The notes: a model not told the origin generated them from the letters alone. 64,000 nucleotides of DNA from Shewanella sp. Arc9-LZ (GCF_010092445.1 NZ_CP048031.1:3596001-3660000), one strand, 5' to 3'; positions 1-9,300 are shown, counted from the first letter of the stretch. Made by a program: numbers and translations.

Positions 1-77
1 TTAAAAATGGACCATTGCCATTAGACATACTTGAAGAGCAAGTAAATAAGTGGATTAAGCAGGTTCAATCGCTGTAA
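1..77 (+). CDS. C-terminal end of an unidentified protein (partial)
   Basis: An open frame runs from the window edge to a TAA at 75-77, giving 25 codons that end in EEQVNKWIKQVQSL. A strong intrinsic terminator follows about 30 bases later, which supports a real gene end. The visible tail looks helical and amphipathic. It is too short to assign to a family and the start lies outside the window. Confidence 0.55.
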   Translation, partial: KNGPLPLDILEEQVNKWIKQVQSL

Positions 78-105
78 TTTTTAATCATTAATCCACTCGA
101 AACAT

Positions 106-132
106 AAAACGGCAACCTGAGGTTGCCGTTTT
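106..132 (+). terminator. Rho-independent terminator of the upstream partial gene
   Basis: A perfect stem of 12 bases (AAAACGGCAACC with its complement), 3-base loop, ends in a short T run. It sits 28 bases after the stop codon at 77. Confidence 0.8.
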
Positions 133-158
133 GCTTTATCAATTTCCACAAAAAAATA

Positions 159-180
159 ACCCCAGAACAAAGTCTGGGGT
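159..180 (-). terminator. Hairpin with leftward T run
   Basis: ACCCCAGA and TCTGGGGT form an 8-bp stem with a 6-base loop. Read on the minus strand it is followed by TTATTTTTTT, so it would stop leftward transcription coming from the LysR side. Confidence 0.55.
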
Positions 181-474
181 AAACCAAATAAATTAGGATG
201 ATGGTTTTAAGGTTGGCATTATTTTAGTTCGAAAACCATTGCCAACACTGACTCAAAATTTGCTACCTTGCCGATTTGTACATCTCACTGAAAAGGGGTC
301 ATTTCTCAGAAAAACGTAGGGTTCAAATCATTTCGAATCAACTGAGTACTATTGTATTGATATCAGAACAGAGTTCAACTAGTTAACAAATGTAAATTGC
401 TAAACCCTTGATTAGCAACTTACTAATAAACTAATCAATCAACACCTTAAGCACTTTAAAATCAGCCGCTTAAT

Positions 475-504
475 ACAAAGCCGCAAGGCAAGCTGCGGCT
501 TTGT
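475..504 (-). terminator. Terminator downstream of the LysR gene
   Basis: ACAAAGCCGCA pairs perfectly with TGCGGCTTTGT (11 bp, 8-base loop). It lies 27 bases beyond the stop codon of the minus-strand LysR gene. Confidence 0.7.
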
Positions 505-531
505 TCTAAATTTGAAATAATGTTTCCACTT

Positions 532-1473
532 TTACTTACGAAGTTTATACAAATGATCGAACTTAGCATCCCAATAAGGTGGGCTGCTGATGTGCGTTTT
601 AATAAAATCAATGAACGCACTAACTTTTGGAGCTAGATGTTTACGACGAGGATACACAGCTTGTAATGGAAGATTGTGAGTCAACTGCCAATCAGGTAAC
701 AAAGGAATCAATGTCCCTTGAGCGATTTCATCTTCCATTAAGTAACTGGCTAAATAGACAATGCCTAAACCACTTACTGCGGCCGATTTCAATGCTGGCG
801 CATTATCGACACGAAAATTGCCTGACACACCTATTTCGCAATAATCTTCACCCTTTTTAAATTGCCACATGCTGTGCTCATGCCACTCACCTTGATACAC
901 CAAACAATTGTGTTCAACCAATTGCTCTGGGCGGCTAATGTTACCATGTTGGGCAATATAACCCGGTGATGCGACTAACAAGAACTGACATTTCATTAAC
1001 GGTCTTGCCACCATACCCAGCGGCAATTGCTCAGACATGGTTAACAATAGGTCTAAGCCTTCACTGACAACATCGACTTTATGATCAAGTAAGCTCACTT
1101 GTAGTTCAAGCTCTGGATGCCTTGCCATAAATGCTGGTAAAGCTGGAATAATGTGCATGGTGCCAAATGATTGTGATATCCCAACTTTTAATACACCACG
1201 AGTTGCATCATTTAAGTTGTGAACACTTGAAACGGCCTGCTCTGCATCACGAAGAAGTTCTTCGCCTTGTAGATACAATAAATTGCCGGCTTCAGTAAGG
1301 CTTAAACTGCGGGTTGTACGCTGAATAAGTTGCACACCAAGTTTATGTTCAAGATCTGCAACTTGAGTACTTACTTTAGATTTAGAAATGCCAAGACGTC
1401 TGGCTGCAGCACTAAAACTTCCTGCACGTGCAACATGAGTAAAAATTGCGATAGGTTCTAACAGTTCTAACAT
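532..1473 (-). CDS. LysR-family transcriptional regulator
   Basis: A 313-residue protein of normal LysR length. The N-terminal winged helix-turn-helix covers about residues 1-60 (AGSFSAAARRLGISKSKVST is the typical helix pair), and the LysR substrate-binding domain covers about 90-300. The start is ATG at 1473 behind AAGG. The family binds DNA as tetramers and senses a small molecule. Similarity is closest to the CrgA/DhcR-like group with a 'SFSAAAR' helix, but the ligand and targets cannot be read from sequence. No divergent partner gene is adjacent: the next gene upstream faces the same way, 410 bases off. Confidence 0.93.
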   Translation of the reverse strand: MLELLEPIAIFTHVARAGSFSAAARRLGISKSKVSTQVADLEHKLGVQLIQRTTRSLSLTEAGNLLYLQGEELLRDAEQAVSSVHNLNDATRGVLKVGISQSFGTMHIIPALPAFMARHPELELQVSLLDHKVDVVSEGLDLLLTMSEQLPLGMVARPLMKCQFLLVASPGYIAQHGNISRPEQLVEHNCLVYQGEWHEHSMWQFKKGEDYCEIGVSGNFRVDNAPALKSAAVSGLGIVYLASYLMEDEIAQGTLIPLLPDWQLTHNLPLQAVYPRRKHLAPKVSAFIDFIKTHISSPPYWDAKFDHLYKLRK

Positions 1474-1883
1474 GAAAGTCGCCTTAAGCTGGTTACGACA
1501 TTAATAAAAATTTCAGATATCTGTTAGCCATTGCTGGTAACTAAACCTTGCTTAGCATCAATATCGACACTCAGATATTATGATTGTTGCTGCCAAATGA
1601 GCATCAAAACAAACTAATATCTTTAATCAACACTAACAAATGAAGATTCTGAAATATAACCACATCTAAAGTAGAGTGTAATTTTGTAATAATTCTCAAG
1701 AGTATAACAAAAAAAGCCTCTATGGCTCTATATTTATAATTGACAATTTTTTTATCAGAACAAAGCAACACGAGCTATAGCGGTAAAACAGCTAGAATTG
1801 GCCCCAAAAAAAAGCCCCTGTGTCTTCAAAAAGAGCACAGGGGAAGGTCAGGTGTCCGGGAAGACAGGTTGAACAAAATAAAT
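1474..1883. other. Intergenic region, LysR promoter side
   Basis: These 410 bases hold the presumed LysR promoter and, at the far end, the terminator of the YggN-like gene (1805-1843). I see nothing else in it. Confidence 0.5.
1805..1843 (-). terminator. Terminator of the YggN-like gene
   Basis: CCCCTGTG (1815-1822) pairs with CACAGGGG (1836-1843). On the minus strand the stem is followed by GCTTTTTTTT. It lies about 40 bases after the stop at 1884. Confidence 0.85.
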
Positions 1884-2696
1884 TTACTCTTTTAGCTCGC
1901 CTAGCTTGGCCAATGTATAAGGTGCAAGTTCTGGTATGGATTTACGCACTTGGCTTTCTAACACTAATAATCCTTCAAAATTATCACAAATTTTATCAGC
2001 TCGTTGTTCAAGGCCTTGTGATTGCGACTCAAGTTGTTGCTCGATGTCTTTACCGACATTGTCCATTTTTTGTGAAAAGGTATTCATTTTTTCTTCAAAT
2101 GAACCGCCTTCAGAAGACATGATCTGGCTACCTAATGTCATCATTAATGATCCCATTGAGTTGGTGACCATTTGTTCTATCTCTTGTTCAAACTCTTCAT
2201 TAAATGCATGTTCAATTGAAGACTCTGTCGAACCTAAATAAAACTTATCGCCTTGCTGATACGCCATGGTGTCAATGCGTGTTTGAATCCCTGTCATTAG
2301 CTTATCAATTTGGCTACCAGTGGCGTCGCCAAATATTGGGGTTAATGCCATATTGACTGCTTGAGATGCCATTACGACAACATCACCAACCAAATCAATT
2401 ACCTCAGGTACTTGACGAGATAGCTCATCAGAATATTGAGTGAGTAACGTTTGTTGTTTAGCGGTTAAGGTGACTTTTTTACCGTCTACATATAGTTGAT
2501 CTAGTTCAACGCGATATTTCTCGGATCCATTATCACTAATCTGCAATTTTTTTGGTTCAACAGTAACGTCATAGTTTAATGTCACATTGCACTTTTCATC
2601 ATTAATGGACATTTTTGCTATGGCGGGAGTTAGCGCCCCTACTGTGAATAACATGCTGGTTAACGCTACACTACAAATCAACTTCTGTTTGGTCAT
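1884..2696 (-). CDS. YggN-family (DUF2884) periplasmic protein
   Basis: A 270-residue protein starting at ATG 2696, chosen because AAGGA sits 8 bases ahead. A longer frame to 2720 lacks a ribosome site. Residues 1-27 are a Sec signal peptide (hydrophobic core, cleavage near PAIA-KMS). The mature part begins with a Cys-containing strand (EKCNVTLNYDV). A long, acidic, probably coiled-coil stretch around residues 160-230 precedes a conserved Cys near the C-terminus (ADKICDNFEG). This layout matches the YggN/DUF2884 family, whose function is unknown. The two Cys could form a periplasmic disulfide (inference). It stands alone between its own terminator and a long upstream gap. Confidence 0.8.
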   Translation of the reverse strand: MTKQKLICSVALTSMLFTVGALTPAIAKMSINDEKCNVTLNYDVTVEPKKLQISDNGSEKYRVELDQLYVDGKKVTLTAKQQTLLTQYSDELSRQVPEVIDLVGDVVVMASQAVNMALTPIFGDATGSQIDKLMTGIQTRIDTMAYQQGDKFYLGSTESSIEHAFNEEFEQEIEQMVTNSMGSLMMTLGSQIMSSEGGSFEEKMNTFSQKMDNVGKDIEQQLESQSQGLEQRADKICDNFEGLLVLESQVRKSIPELAPYTLAKLGELKE

Positions 2697-2854
2697 GATA
2701 AAAATCCTTTTGCTATACATATATCAATAATTAGCTCGTATATGAGCTTTATAAAGCACAAGTTATGCCAACAACTATAACTACATGACTTTTAATAGGT
2801 TAATGATAAAATAAGGCAATATATAAGCTAATGAATAAACAATAGCGGAAGTGT

Positions 2855-2893
2855 ATTGGTAAAATAAACCAATAAATAGTCTATTTTACCAAT
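2855..2893. repeat. AT-rich perfect inverted repeat
   Basis: ATTGGTAAAATA (2855-2866) is exactly complementary to TATTTTACCAAT (2882-2893), with a 15-base spacer. Neither side has a T run, so it is not a standard terminator. An operator or a decayed repeat are both possible. Confidence 0.6.
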
Positions 2894-3039
2894 CTCAATA
2901 ATAATTAATCTATCTAGGGCCAGCTGAGCTTCAGGATGAATTTTACTGCAGTTTGTATTTTGCTAGACAAGTAAGCGTATACGACGTGTGGTTGTTCTAG
3001 ATAAGTAAGCAATAACCTAGGCGAAAAGAAGCCACTAAA

Positions 3040-3057
3040 ACTGCCCAAGTGGGCAGT
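3040..3057 (-). terminator. Possible glsA terminator
   Basis: ACTGCCC and GGGCAGT form a 7-bp stem with a 4-base loop. On the minus strand it is followed by only TTTTA. It is the sole hairpin downstream of glsA, 114 bases after the stop, so the call is tentative. Confidence 0.4.
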
Positions 3058-3170
3058 AAAATGACTTTTAAACGTTTTGAGTCAATATTATAGATTCAAA
3101 TTTGATATACAAAGAGTGAGTACGTTAAGGTCGAACAACGTTAACCGCGAAAGATTAGCCCTTGTATAAA

Positions 3171-4085
3171 CTAAAAAATTGAACGGCCTAACTGTTGGCT
3201 TAAATGTTCTAACATGGCTGTGCCCGCAAGCGAGTTACCATTATTGTCTAGCTCAGGTGACCACACACAAATAGACATATCACCAGGAATAACCGCAATA
3301 ATGCCGCCACCCACGCCACTTTTACCGGGCATACCTACTCGATAAGCAAACTCTCCTGCGCCATCGTATAATCCAGATGTCGCCAGTAATGCATTGAGTT
3401 GCCGAGTTTGCACCGGCGAAACTAAGCTGTCACCATCGAGTGTCTTACCGCGATTGGCCAAATAGAACATCGCACGGGACAAGTCAGCGCAATTCATTCT
3501 TAATGCACAATAATGAAAATAACTTTTAAGTACGGTATTGACGTCGCCTTCAAAATTACCAAATGACTTCATTAAATAGGCAATAGATGCATTACGTGCA
3601 CTGAACTGGAACTCAGAATCCGCCACAACTTTATCGTAGGCTAACGTCGGGTTCTGGCTCAATTGACGCACAACCTCAAGCATACGATGCTTAGGCGCCC
3701 CTAAACGGGCTTGCAACAAGTCAGCAATAACTAGCGCACCGGCATTAATAAAAGGGTTGCGAGGTTTACCGCGTTCTAATTCGACCTGTACCAGCGAGTT
3801 AAATGAATGCCCTGAGGGTTCTTTACCCACACGACTCCAAATTTCATCTTCAGTATATAAATTAAGTGCCTGAGTAAGGCTAAAGACTTTAGAAATACTT
3901 TGAATTGAAAAAGGCTCAAGGTAATCACCGGCACCAATTGTTTGGCCATCAAGGGTAGTAACGGCAATCCCTATTTTGTTAGGGTCAACGCAGGCAAGCG
4001 CAGGAATATATCCTGCAACCTTGCCTTTACCCAATAGCAATCTTACTTTATCGACGGCTTGTTGAAGTAATAATTGCTCAGGCAA
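3171..4085 (-). CDS. glsA: Glutaminase
   Basis: A 304-residue serine-dependent beta-lactamase-fold glutaminase, hydrolysing L-glutamine to glutamate and ammonia in the cytoplasm. The catalytic Ser-x-x-Lys is visible (SISK, S63 and K66), with [10 protein letters not shown] and GKSGVGGGI further on as the active-site motifs of the family. Length matches bacterial glutaminases (about 304-310). The start is TTG at 4085: no ATG is available near the expected N-terminus, and it lies 6 bases after the yggL stop, so translation is probably coupled. It is the last gene of a trmB-yggL-glsA unit, an arrangement I recall from other Shewanella. Confidence 0.93.
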   Translation of the reverse strand: MPEQLLLQQAVDKVRLLLGKGKVAGYIPALACVDPNKIGIAVTTLDGQTIGAGDYLEPFSIQSISKVFSLTQALNLYTEDEIWSRVGKEPSGHSFNSLVQVELERGKPRNPFINAGALVIADLLQARLGAPKHRMLEVVRQLSQNPTLAYDKVVADSEFQFSARNASIAYLMKSFGNFEGDVNTVLKSYFHYCALRMNCADLSRAMFYLANRGKTLDGDSLVSPVQTRQLNALLATSGLYDGAGEFAYRVGMPGKSGVGGGIIAVIPGDMSICVWSPELDNNGNSLAGTAMLEHLSQQLGRSIF

Positions 4086-4091
4086 TTTAGC

Positions 4092-4418
4092 TTAACCCCA
4101 CCAGATATCGTACAAATCACTCACTTCGAGGTTAGAAACAGGCTTGTCTTTCCAGAACGCATTCACTGCTGCGGTATCTTCATCAGTACATTTACCGATA
4201 GCTTGGGTAGCAATAATACCTTCCCATTGCTTGTGTCCACCACCGTGGAAACCTAATTGACGAGGTTCAATGACCTCAACAAGAAACTGATCAACTAAGT
4301 TATCAATATCTTCTTCAGATACCGACTCATCAAAAGTCCAGTTGATTTCAAAGCCTAATTCTTGAAACTCATCAACTCGTAATTTTTTACGTAAACGACG
4401 ACTACGATTTTGCGCCAT
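4092..4418 (-). CDS. yggL: YggL-family protein (DUF469)
   Basis: A small acidic 108-residue protein whose basic N-terminus (SRRLRKKLRVDEFQELGF) precedes the typical YggL core 'WxFDES' and 'RQLGFHGGG'. E. coli YggL has been linked to ribosome assembly through contact with the 50S subunit; otherwise the role is poorly defined. The start at ATG 4418 has CGGAG 8 bases ahead. It lies between trmB (35-base gap) and glsA (6-base gap), so all three probably share one transcript. Confidence 0.88.
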   Translation of the reverse strand: MAQNRSRRLRKKLRVDEFQELGFEINWTFDESVSEEDIDNLVDQFLVEVIEPRQLGFHGGGHKQWEGIIATQAIGKCTDEDTAAVNAFWKDKPVSNLEVSDLYDIWWG

Positions 4419-4453
4419 GGTGTATTCTCCGATTGCTGAAAGTGTAGTTGTGA

Positions 4454-5170
4454 TTAAGCAGTACGCTCAAACATGATATCCCATACGCCGTGACCGAGTC
4501 TGTGGCCTCTTGCTTCAAACTTGGTAAGCGGACGATGCTCTGGACGTTCGACAACTGTACCAGTTGTTGATTGATTTTTATAACCTTCTGCTGCATTCAT
4601 TATTTCTAACATATGCTCGCTGTAATTTTCCCAATCGGTTGCCATATGAAATACACCACCAATTTTAAGCTTACGGCGGATAAGTTGTACAAATTCAGCT
4701 TGTACAATCCGGCGCTTATGATGACGTTTTTTATGCCATGGGTCAGGGAAAAACAATTGTACGCGCTCAAGTGAACCATCAACAATGCTGTGCTCTAGCA
4801 CTTCCATTGCATCATGATGATATACACGTAAGTTAGTCACTTCAGCTGCACCGGCATCAGAAAGACACGTACCAATACCAGGTTTATGAACTTCTATGCC
4901 AATAAAGTTTTGCTCTGGGGCAGCTTTTGCCATTTGGACTAATGATGCCCCCATACCAAAACCGATTTCTAACACGGTATCAGCATCGCGACCAAATACT
5001 TGAGTTAACTCCAATGCTTGTGGAGTATAATCAAGTCCCATTGCTGGCCAATGTGCTTCAATTGCTTGAGATTGGCCTTTGGTTAAACGGCCTTCGCGTA
5101 AAACAAAACTTCTGATTTTACGAATATACTTACCGTCTTCGTTAAATTCAGCTGTGGTAACGTCGCTCAT
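4454..5170 (-). CDS. trmB: tRNA (guanine-N7-)-methyltransferase
   Basis: A 238-residue SAM-dependent methyltransferase that makes m7G46 in the variable loop of tRNAs. The SAM-binding loop [10 protein letters not shown] lies near residues 68-77, and the family signature [15 protein letters not shown] sits near 140-154. Length equals E. coli TrmB. ATG 5170 is preceded by GAGG. It is transcribed away from mutY; the 234-base gap between them must hold both promoters. Confidence 0.96.
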   Translation of the reverse strand: MSDVTTAEFNEDGKYIRKIRSFVLREGRLTKGQSQAIEAHWPAMGLDYTPQALELTQVFGRDADTVLEIGFGMGASLVQMAKAAPEQNFIGIEVHKPGIGTCLSDAGAAEVTNLRVYHHDAMEVLEHSIVDGSLERVQLFFPDPWHKKRHHKRRIVQAEFVQLIRRKLKIGGVFHMATDWENYSEHMLEIMNAAEGYKNQSTTGTVVERPEHRPLTKFEARGHRLGHGVWDIMFERTA

Positions 5171-5404
5171 CTTTGCCTCATTGTCTACGTACTTTGTTGT
5201 GCTGTGTTACTAAATGTCTAACCGTTAGGCTGCCACTCTTTATCAACACATTACGCATTTGCTATCTGTGATAGATCAATTTTAAAATCAGTTGGGCATT
5301 ATACCTAAACTCATTGCACATGTTTACGCTAATTTAGTGCAAACGTGTGATTTAAAATAGCAGTGCCACTTGTGTAATAAAATGGCTATGGCTACACTGC
5401 GCCC

Positions 5405-6478
5405 ATGAAAAATCTGACTCCATTTTCTGAGCGTATCATCGCTTGGTATGACCTACATGGTCGTAAATCACTGCCTTGGCAGATCAATAAAACGCCTTAC
5501 CGTGTTTGGGTGTCGGAGATCATGCTCCAGCAAACCCAAGTCGCGACGGTTATTCCCTATTATGAAAAATTTATGGCGCGTTTCCCCAGCGTGGTAGATC
5601 TTGCGAATGCTCATCAAGATGAGGTGCTGCATTTGTGGACTGGCCTAGGTTATTACGCCAGAGCACGCAATTTACATAAAGCAGCCCAACATATTCGTGA
5701 TGCTTTTAATGGCGAGTTTCCTACTCAGTTTGATGATGTGCTCGCGTTATCTGGAATCGGTAAATCAACTGCTGGCGCAGTATTATCCTTGTCGCTCGGT
5801 CAACACCACCCTATTTTAGACGGTAATGTAAAACGAGTATTGGCCCGACATGGTGCTATTGAAGGTTGGCCAGGGCAAAAAAACGTTGAACAACAATTGT
5901 GGCAATTAACCGATACGTTCACACCTGCCAAAAACGTTGAAAAGTTTAACCAGGCAATGATGGATATTGGTTCAAGTGTTTGCACTCGCAGTAAACCTAA
6001 TTGCGCAGCCTGCCCTGTAGCAATTGATTGTGTGGCTCAACAGACGGGTCATCAAAGTCTATATCCCGGTAAAAAACCTAAAAAAGTGACGCCAGAAAAA
6101 TCAGCTTTTATGCTGGTATTAGTCGACAACAGCGGAGATTCTGTAAAAGTTCAGCTTATCCAACGCCCACCTGCAGGTATTTGGGGGGGGTTATGGTGTT
6201 TTCCGCAATTTGAACAGCAAGCAGAATTAGAAGATTATTTAACGCTGCATAATTTGACAGCGTCAGAACAAGGGCTTGCTGGGTTTAGGCATACATTCAG
6301 TCATTTCCATCTTGATATTCAACCAGTATTAGTTGAACTATCTGTCGATCAAGCAACAGGCATCATGGAACAAACCTCGGCTCTCTGGTATAACATAGAG
6401 CAACCTGCGAAAGTCGGGTTGGCAGCCGCCACAGAACGTATTTTGGCTAATTTAGCCGTACTTTTCGCGACATATTAG
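5405..6478 (+). CDS. mutY: A/G-specific adenine glycosylase
   Basis: A 357-residue base-excision repair enzyme removing adenine opposite 8-oxoguanine. Catalytic Glu38 lies in [11 protein letters not shown], the helix-hairpin-helix [13 protein letters not shown] is near residue 117, and the catalytic Asp is in [12 protein letters not shown]. The [4Fe-4S] cluster Cys follow C-x6-C-x2-C-x5-C near 193-209, and a NUDIX-like 8-oxoG recognition domain follows from about 235. The start at ATG 5405 matches the E. coli N-terminus, though the ribosome site is weak. The Trp-Gly-Gly codons at 6183-6190 make a run of eight G, a slippage-prone tract in a mutation-avoidance gene. yggX follows 34 bases on, as in enterobacteria. 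Confidence 0.97.
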   Translation: MKNLTPFSERIIAWYDLHGRKSLPWQINKTPYRVWVSEIMLQQTQVATVIPYYEKFMARFPSVVDLANAHQDEVLHLWTGLGYYARARNLHKAAQHIRDAFNGEFPTQFDDVLALSGIGKSTAGAVLSLSLGQHHPILDGNVKRVLARHGAIEGWPGQKNVEQQLWQLTDTFTPAKNVEKFNQAMMDIGSSVCTRSKPNCAACPVAIDCVAQQTGHQSLYPGKKPKKVTPEKSAFMLVLVDNSGDSVKVQLIQRPPAGIWGGLWCFPQFEQQAELEDYLTLHNLTASEQGLAGFRHTFSHFHLDIQPVLVELSVDQATGIMEQTSALWYNIEQPAKVGLAAATERILANLAVLFATY

Positions 6479-6512
6479 TTTTTAGTGTAATTAAAGTTAG
6501 TAAGGAATCATC

Positions 6513-6791
6513 ATGGCTCGCACAGTTCACTGTCAACACCTAAACAAATCAGCTGACGGCTTAGATTTTCAGCTTTACCCAGGCGAATTAGGTAAGCGTA
6601 TTTTTGACAATATCAGTAAAGAAGCTTGGGGCTTATGGCAAAAGAAACAAACCATGCTCATTAATGAGAAAAAGCTCAATATGATGAATGTTGATGACCG
6701 CAAATTTCTTGAAGAGCAAATGACTCACTTTTTATTTGAAGGTAAAGACGTTGAAATTGAAGGCTATGTTCCACCTGCTGAAGATGAATAA
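6513..6791 (+). CDS. yggX: Probable Fe(2+)-trafficking protein
   Basis: A 92-residue protein with the whole YggX signature: Cys7 near the N-terminus, [37 protein letters not shown] and FLFEGK. In E. coli and Salmonella YggX protects Fe-S clusters from oxidative damage and its gene lies in the mutY operon. The same order here, with a 34-base gap and a shared terminator, supports co-expression with the Fe-S enzyme MutY. Confidence 0.95.
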   Translation: MARTVHCQHLNKSADGLDFQLYPGELGKRIFDNISKEAWGLWQKKQTMLINEKKLNMMNVDDRKFLEEQMTHFLFEGKDVEIEGYVPPAEDE

Positions 6792-6822
6792 CCTAGTAAT
6801 ATAATAGATAACTATATTAAAA

Positions 6823-6855
6823 AACAAAGCCGCTTAACTTAGCGGCTTTGTTTTT
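6823..6855 (+). terminator. Terminator shared by mutY-yggX and yceI
   Basis: AACAAAGCCGCT (6823-6834) pairs with AGCGGCTTTGTT (6841-6852) and ends in T5. The A-rich left flank lets it also act leftward for yceI, whose stop is at 6882. Confidence 0.88.
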
Positions 6856-6881
6856 GGTTATCAATGACTAAATCCGACAGA

Positions 6882-7457
6882 TTATTGTTTAACGCCTTCC
6901 ACTACCAATGCTAATTCAACGTTAGCAGAAGCTGGACCTAAATCCATTTTGACACCAAAATCTTTCATCGCAAAAGTGGTTGTGCCGCTAAAACCAGCAC
7001 GATATCCACCCCATGGATCTTTACCTTCACCAATAGCAACGGCATCAATGGTTAACGGCTTAGTCACACCATTTAAAGTAAAGTCACCATTAATTTCAAA
7101 CTGGTTATTTCCTTTATCAACAATTGATGTTGATGAAAAAGAGGCTTCAGGGAATTTACTGGTATTTAAAAAGTCTGCACTGCGTAAATGCTTGTCACGC
7201 TCGGCATGATTAGAATCAACACTGTTAGTGTTAATTTTAACATTCACTTTCGCATCTGCGACTTTGTCAGCATCAAAACTGAAGTCGCCAGAAAACTCAT
7301 TAAAGCGCCCTACTACAAAGCTATAACCCAAATGGCTTACACTAAATTGAATCGATGCATGTGCACCTTGAGTGTCGATAACATAGTCGGCAGCATTAAC
7401 TGCAACAGGTAACATAAACGTTGCACCGATTAGTGCTGCTATAAGGTGTTTTTTCAT
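6882..7457 (-). CDS. yceI: YceI-family periplasmic protein
   Basis: A 191-residue secreted protein with a Sec signal peptide (residues 1-22, cleavage at VNA-ADY). A YceI lipocalin-like beta barrel follows: VIDTQGAHASIQFSVSHLG, the middle HLRSADFL and the late GVTKPLTIDA motif. Family members bind isoprenoid lipids; the E. coli protein responds to alkaline pH. ATG 7457 has AAAGGA 10 bases ahead. A cytochrome b561 gene is directly upstream on the same strand, the common yceJ-yceI pairing. Confidence 0.93.
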   Translation of the reverse strand: MKKHLIAALIGATFMLPVAVNAADYVIDTQGAHASIQFSVSHLGYSFVVGRFNEFSGDFSFDADKVADAKVNVKINTNSVDSNHAERDKHLRSADFLNTSKFPEASFSSTSIVDKGNNQFEINGDFTLNGVTKPLTIDAVAIGEGKDPWGGYRAGFSGTTTFAMKDFGVKMDLGPASANVELALVVEGVKQ

Positions 7458-7538
7458 GGTTTTTTATTCCTTTAAGTTAATAACAAGTAGATATATAAAG
7501 AGGTATTGATATATTCATCAAACATAACGGTTAATATA

Positions 7539-7570
7539 TTCAACGGTTAAACAATTCAACGGTTAAACAA
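7539..7570. repeat. 16-bp perfect tandem duplication
   Basis: TTCAACGGTTAAACAA occurs twice head to tail (7539-7554 and 7555-7570). A partial third copy (AACGGTTAATATATT) comes just before. It lies between the cytochrome b561 stop and yceI. Confidence 0.8.
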
Positions 7571-7575
7571 TTCGA

Positions 7576-8133
7576 TTATTTGCTAATACGATTTGGCATC
7601 AGCATTCTTTTAAGGGTGTTATCTTTATCAATAACATGATGCTTAATCGCACCAGCTGCATGCAACACAACCAAGCCAATTAAGCTATAGGCAAGGTATT
7701 GATGTATTAACCCCGCTATATCAGCTTGATCATCAATAAAAGCATTAGGAAATGGCACGGCAAACCAGTCAAAAATCCAAATATCTCGACCATCGGCTGT
7801 CGAAATCATAATTCCTGAACTCATAATGAGTAACATTAGCGTATAAAGAACAGTATGTGCCCACTTTGCCAAGCGTTTTTCCCAAGGCTGATGATTCGAT
7901 AATGGGCTCGGAGTGTGTGATATCCCTCGCCAAACTAACCTTAATAGCGTTAACCCAAGTAAAAGCAAACCGACACTTTTATGCAGATGCGGCGCAGTTT
8001 GGTACCAACTACTGTAGTAGGTAAGATCTACCATCCAATAACCAGCACTAAATAGACCAATAACTGCGATGGCGGACAACCAATGGAAAAAAATGGTTAC
8101 TAAGCCATAGCCAGCTGAAGTGTTTTTTAACAT
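7576..8133 (-). CDS. Cytochrome b561 (YceJ-like)
   Basis: A 185-residue integral membrane protein with four predicted membrane helices and paired His on them (FFHWLS near 17, HLHKSVG near 50, KWAHTVLY near 91, HQYLAYS/VVLHAAGA near 144-160). This pattern fits a di-heme cytochrome b561 passing electrons from the quinone pool to a periplasmic partner. ATG 8133 follows GAGGA. yceI lies 118 bases downstream, so the pair is probably co-transcribed. The acceptor is unknown. Confidence 0.9.
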   Translation of the reverse strand: MLKNTSAGYGLVTIFFHWLSAIAVIGLFSAGYWMVDLTYYSSWYQTAPHLHKSVGLLLLGLTLLRLVWRGISHTPSPLSNHQPWEKRLAKWAHTVLYTLMLLIMSSGIMISTADGRDIWIFDWFAVPFPNAFIDDQADIAGLIHQYLAYSLIGLVVLHAAGAIKHHVIDKDNTLKRMLMPNRISK

Positions 8134-8533
8134 ATCTTACTTTCCTCTAAAAAAGTCACAACATTTTAACGTTAATTTTAGGAAAGAAAATCAGTAAAAA
8201 TAGCCGAAATCGTTCTATAAAATAGAAGTAACAGGTATTAAAATAGCGAACAACCAAATAATTAAGCAACTACTTATTAAACATGTCTCAATTGTAGTCA
8301 TTAATTATCAAATAGCATCTAGGATGTATTGATCTTTCTTGGCTAAATATTTTCAAGATAAACGGCTTAGTTTTTTATATTAAAAGACAGCGCAGTGTTA
8401 GACATTAAGTCTCTAACTACGCTTATGCACTGTAACAAACATATTCTATAAAGATTAAGCTGAACTCTTCGGGCAGCGTTTGTGGCTTCTTTCTACTGCG
8501 TTATCGCTTACTGTTTACTGCTTAATGCTTACT

Positions 8534-8554
8534 GAATAACGAATAACGAATAAC
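8534..8554. repeat. 7-bp tandem repeat, three copies
   Basis: GAATAAC is repeated three times without interruption, preceded by the loosely repetitive TTACTG/TTAATG stretch at 8507-8533. Confidence 0.8.
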
Positions 8555-9034
8555 GACATACCATAGCTCTGTCTGGTATCAATAGTCACCACAGTTAACG
8601 GTAAAATTGAGCTTGAAAGATCGTATGGCCTTAAATAACCATATCCGAAGCACCTCTATCCCGTTGAGTAAATGCCCTAGCATTTCAGCTCACATAAATT
8701 AAGATAAACGACGCTACAAAAAGTTCACTCATTTACATGTAAATAAGTTATTCATCAGCCTAACAACTCAAGCTTACCGTTCTTGAACTTGCAATTAAAG
8801 CGAGGACACTAACCATAAGTTAAAAATCAAACGGGTCTAGTGCTGAGCAAAAAACAAATGACGAATTCAATTTTCTGGTTTCTCTTTAGTTATTTTATTT
8901 AATCGTCAGCAAACTTCTACGACTTTATTCTTACCGATTAACACTTACAAACTACTTTTAGCGTTAAAAATCGATAAAAAACCACCAGTTTGCACATTAA
9001 CTAGCCGAACGAGTAAAAACATTTGAAAAACCAC

Positions 9035-9063
9035 TTGCACGATAAAAACCATCACTATACTAT
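9035..9063 (+). promoter_or_regulatory. Candidate sigma-70 promoter for the tRNA pair
   Basis: TTGCAC (9035-9040) and TACTAT (9058-9063) are 17 bases apart. The following sequence GTGCGCACTCC is GC-rich, as expected for a stringently controlled stable-RNA promoter. It lies about 75 bases ahead of tRNA-Phe. Confidence 0.5.
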
Positions 9064-9142
9064 GTGCGCACTCCAGACGAGACGGGCATTGATTACCAAG
9101 TTAATACCTAGTCTGCAGTGATTAACTAACGCTTAGTTAGTT

Positions 9143-9218
9143 GCCCGAATAGCTCAGTCGGTAGAGCAGAGGATTGAAAATCCTCGTGTCCCTGGTTCGA
9201 TTCCGGGTTCGGGCACCA
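9143..9218 (+). tRNA. tRNA-Phe (anticodon GAA)
   Basis: A 76-base cloverleaf. Acceptor arm GCCCGAA pairs with TTCGGGC, the D loop contains AGTCGGTAGA, the anticodon loop is TTGAAAA with GAA, and the T loop is GGTTCGATTCC. The CCA end is encoded. Confidence 0.97.
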
Positions 9219-9224
9219 TATTTA

Positions 9225-9300
<76 letters not shown>

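Larger units (their letters stand above)
78..531. other. Intergenic region with three hairpins
   Basis: The 454 bases between the partial gene and the LysR gene hold the hairpins at 106-132, 159-180 and 475-504. I see no credible reading frame between 190 and 470. Confidence 0.6.
2697..3170. other. Intergenic region with inverted and direct repeats
   Basis: The 474 bases between glsA and the YggN-like gene hold a 12-bp perfect inverted repeat (2855-2893), a 13-of-14 direct repeat (2963-2976 and 2997-3010) and a 7-bp hairpin at 3040-3057. No convincing reading frame is present. Confidence 0.55.
8134..9142. other. 1-kb region without a recognisable gene
   Basis: The stretch between cytochrome b561 and tRNA-Phe has no long frame on either strand. 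It holds three tandem copies of GAATAAC (8534-8554), a 14-bp palindrome ATTTACATGTAAAT (8731-8744) and, on the minus strand around 8580-8690, a 34-codon frame without a clear ribosome site. The last 110 bases carry the tRNA promoter. Decayed repeat or unrecognised RNA are both possible. Confidence 0.5.
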
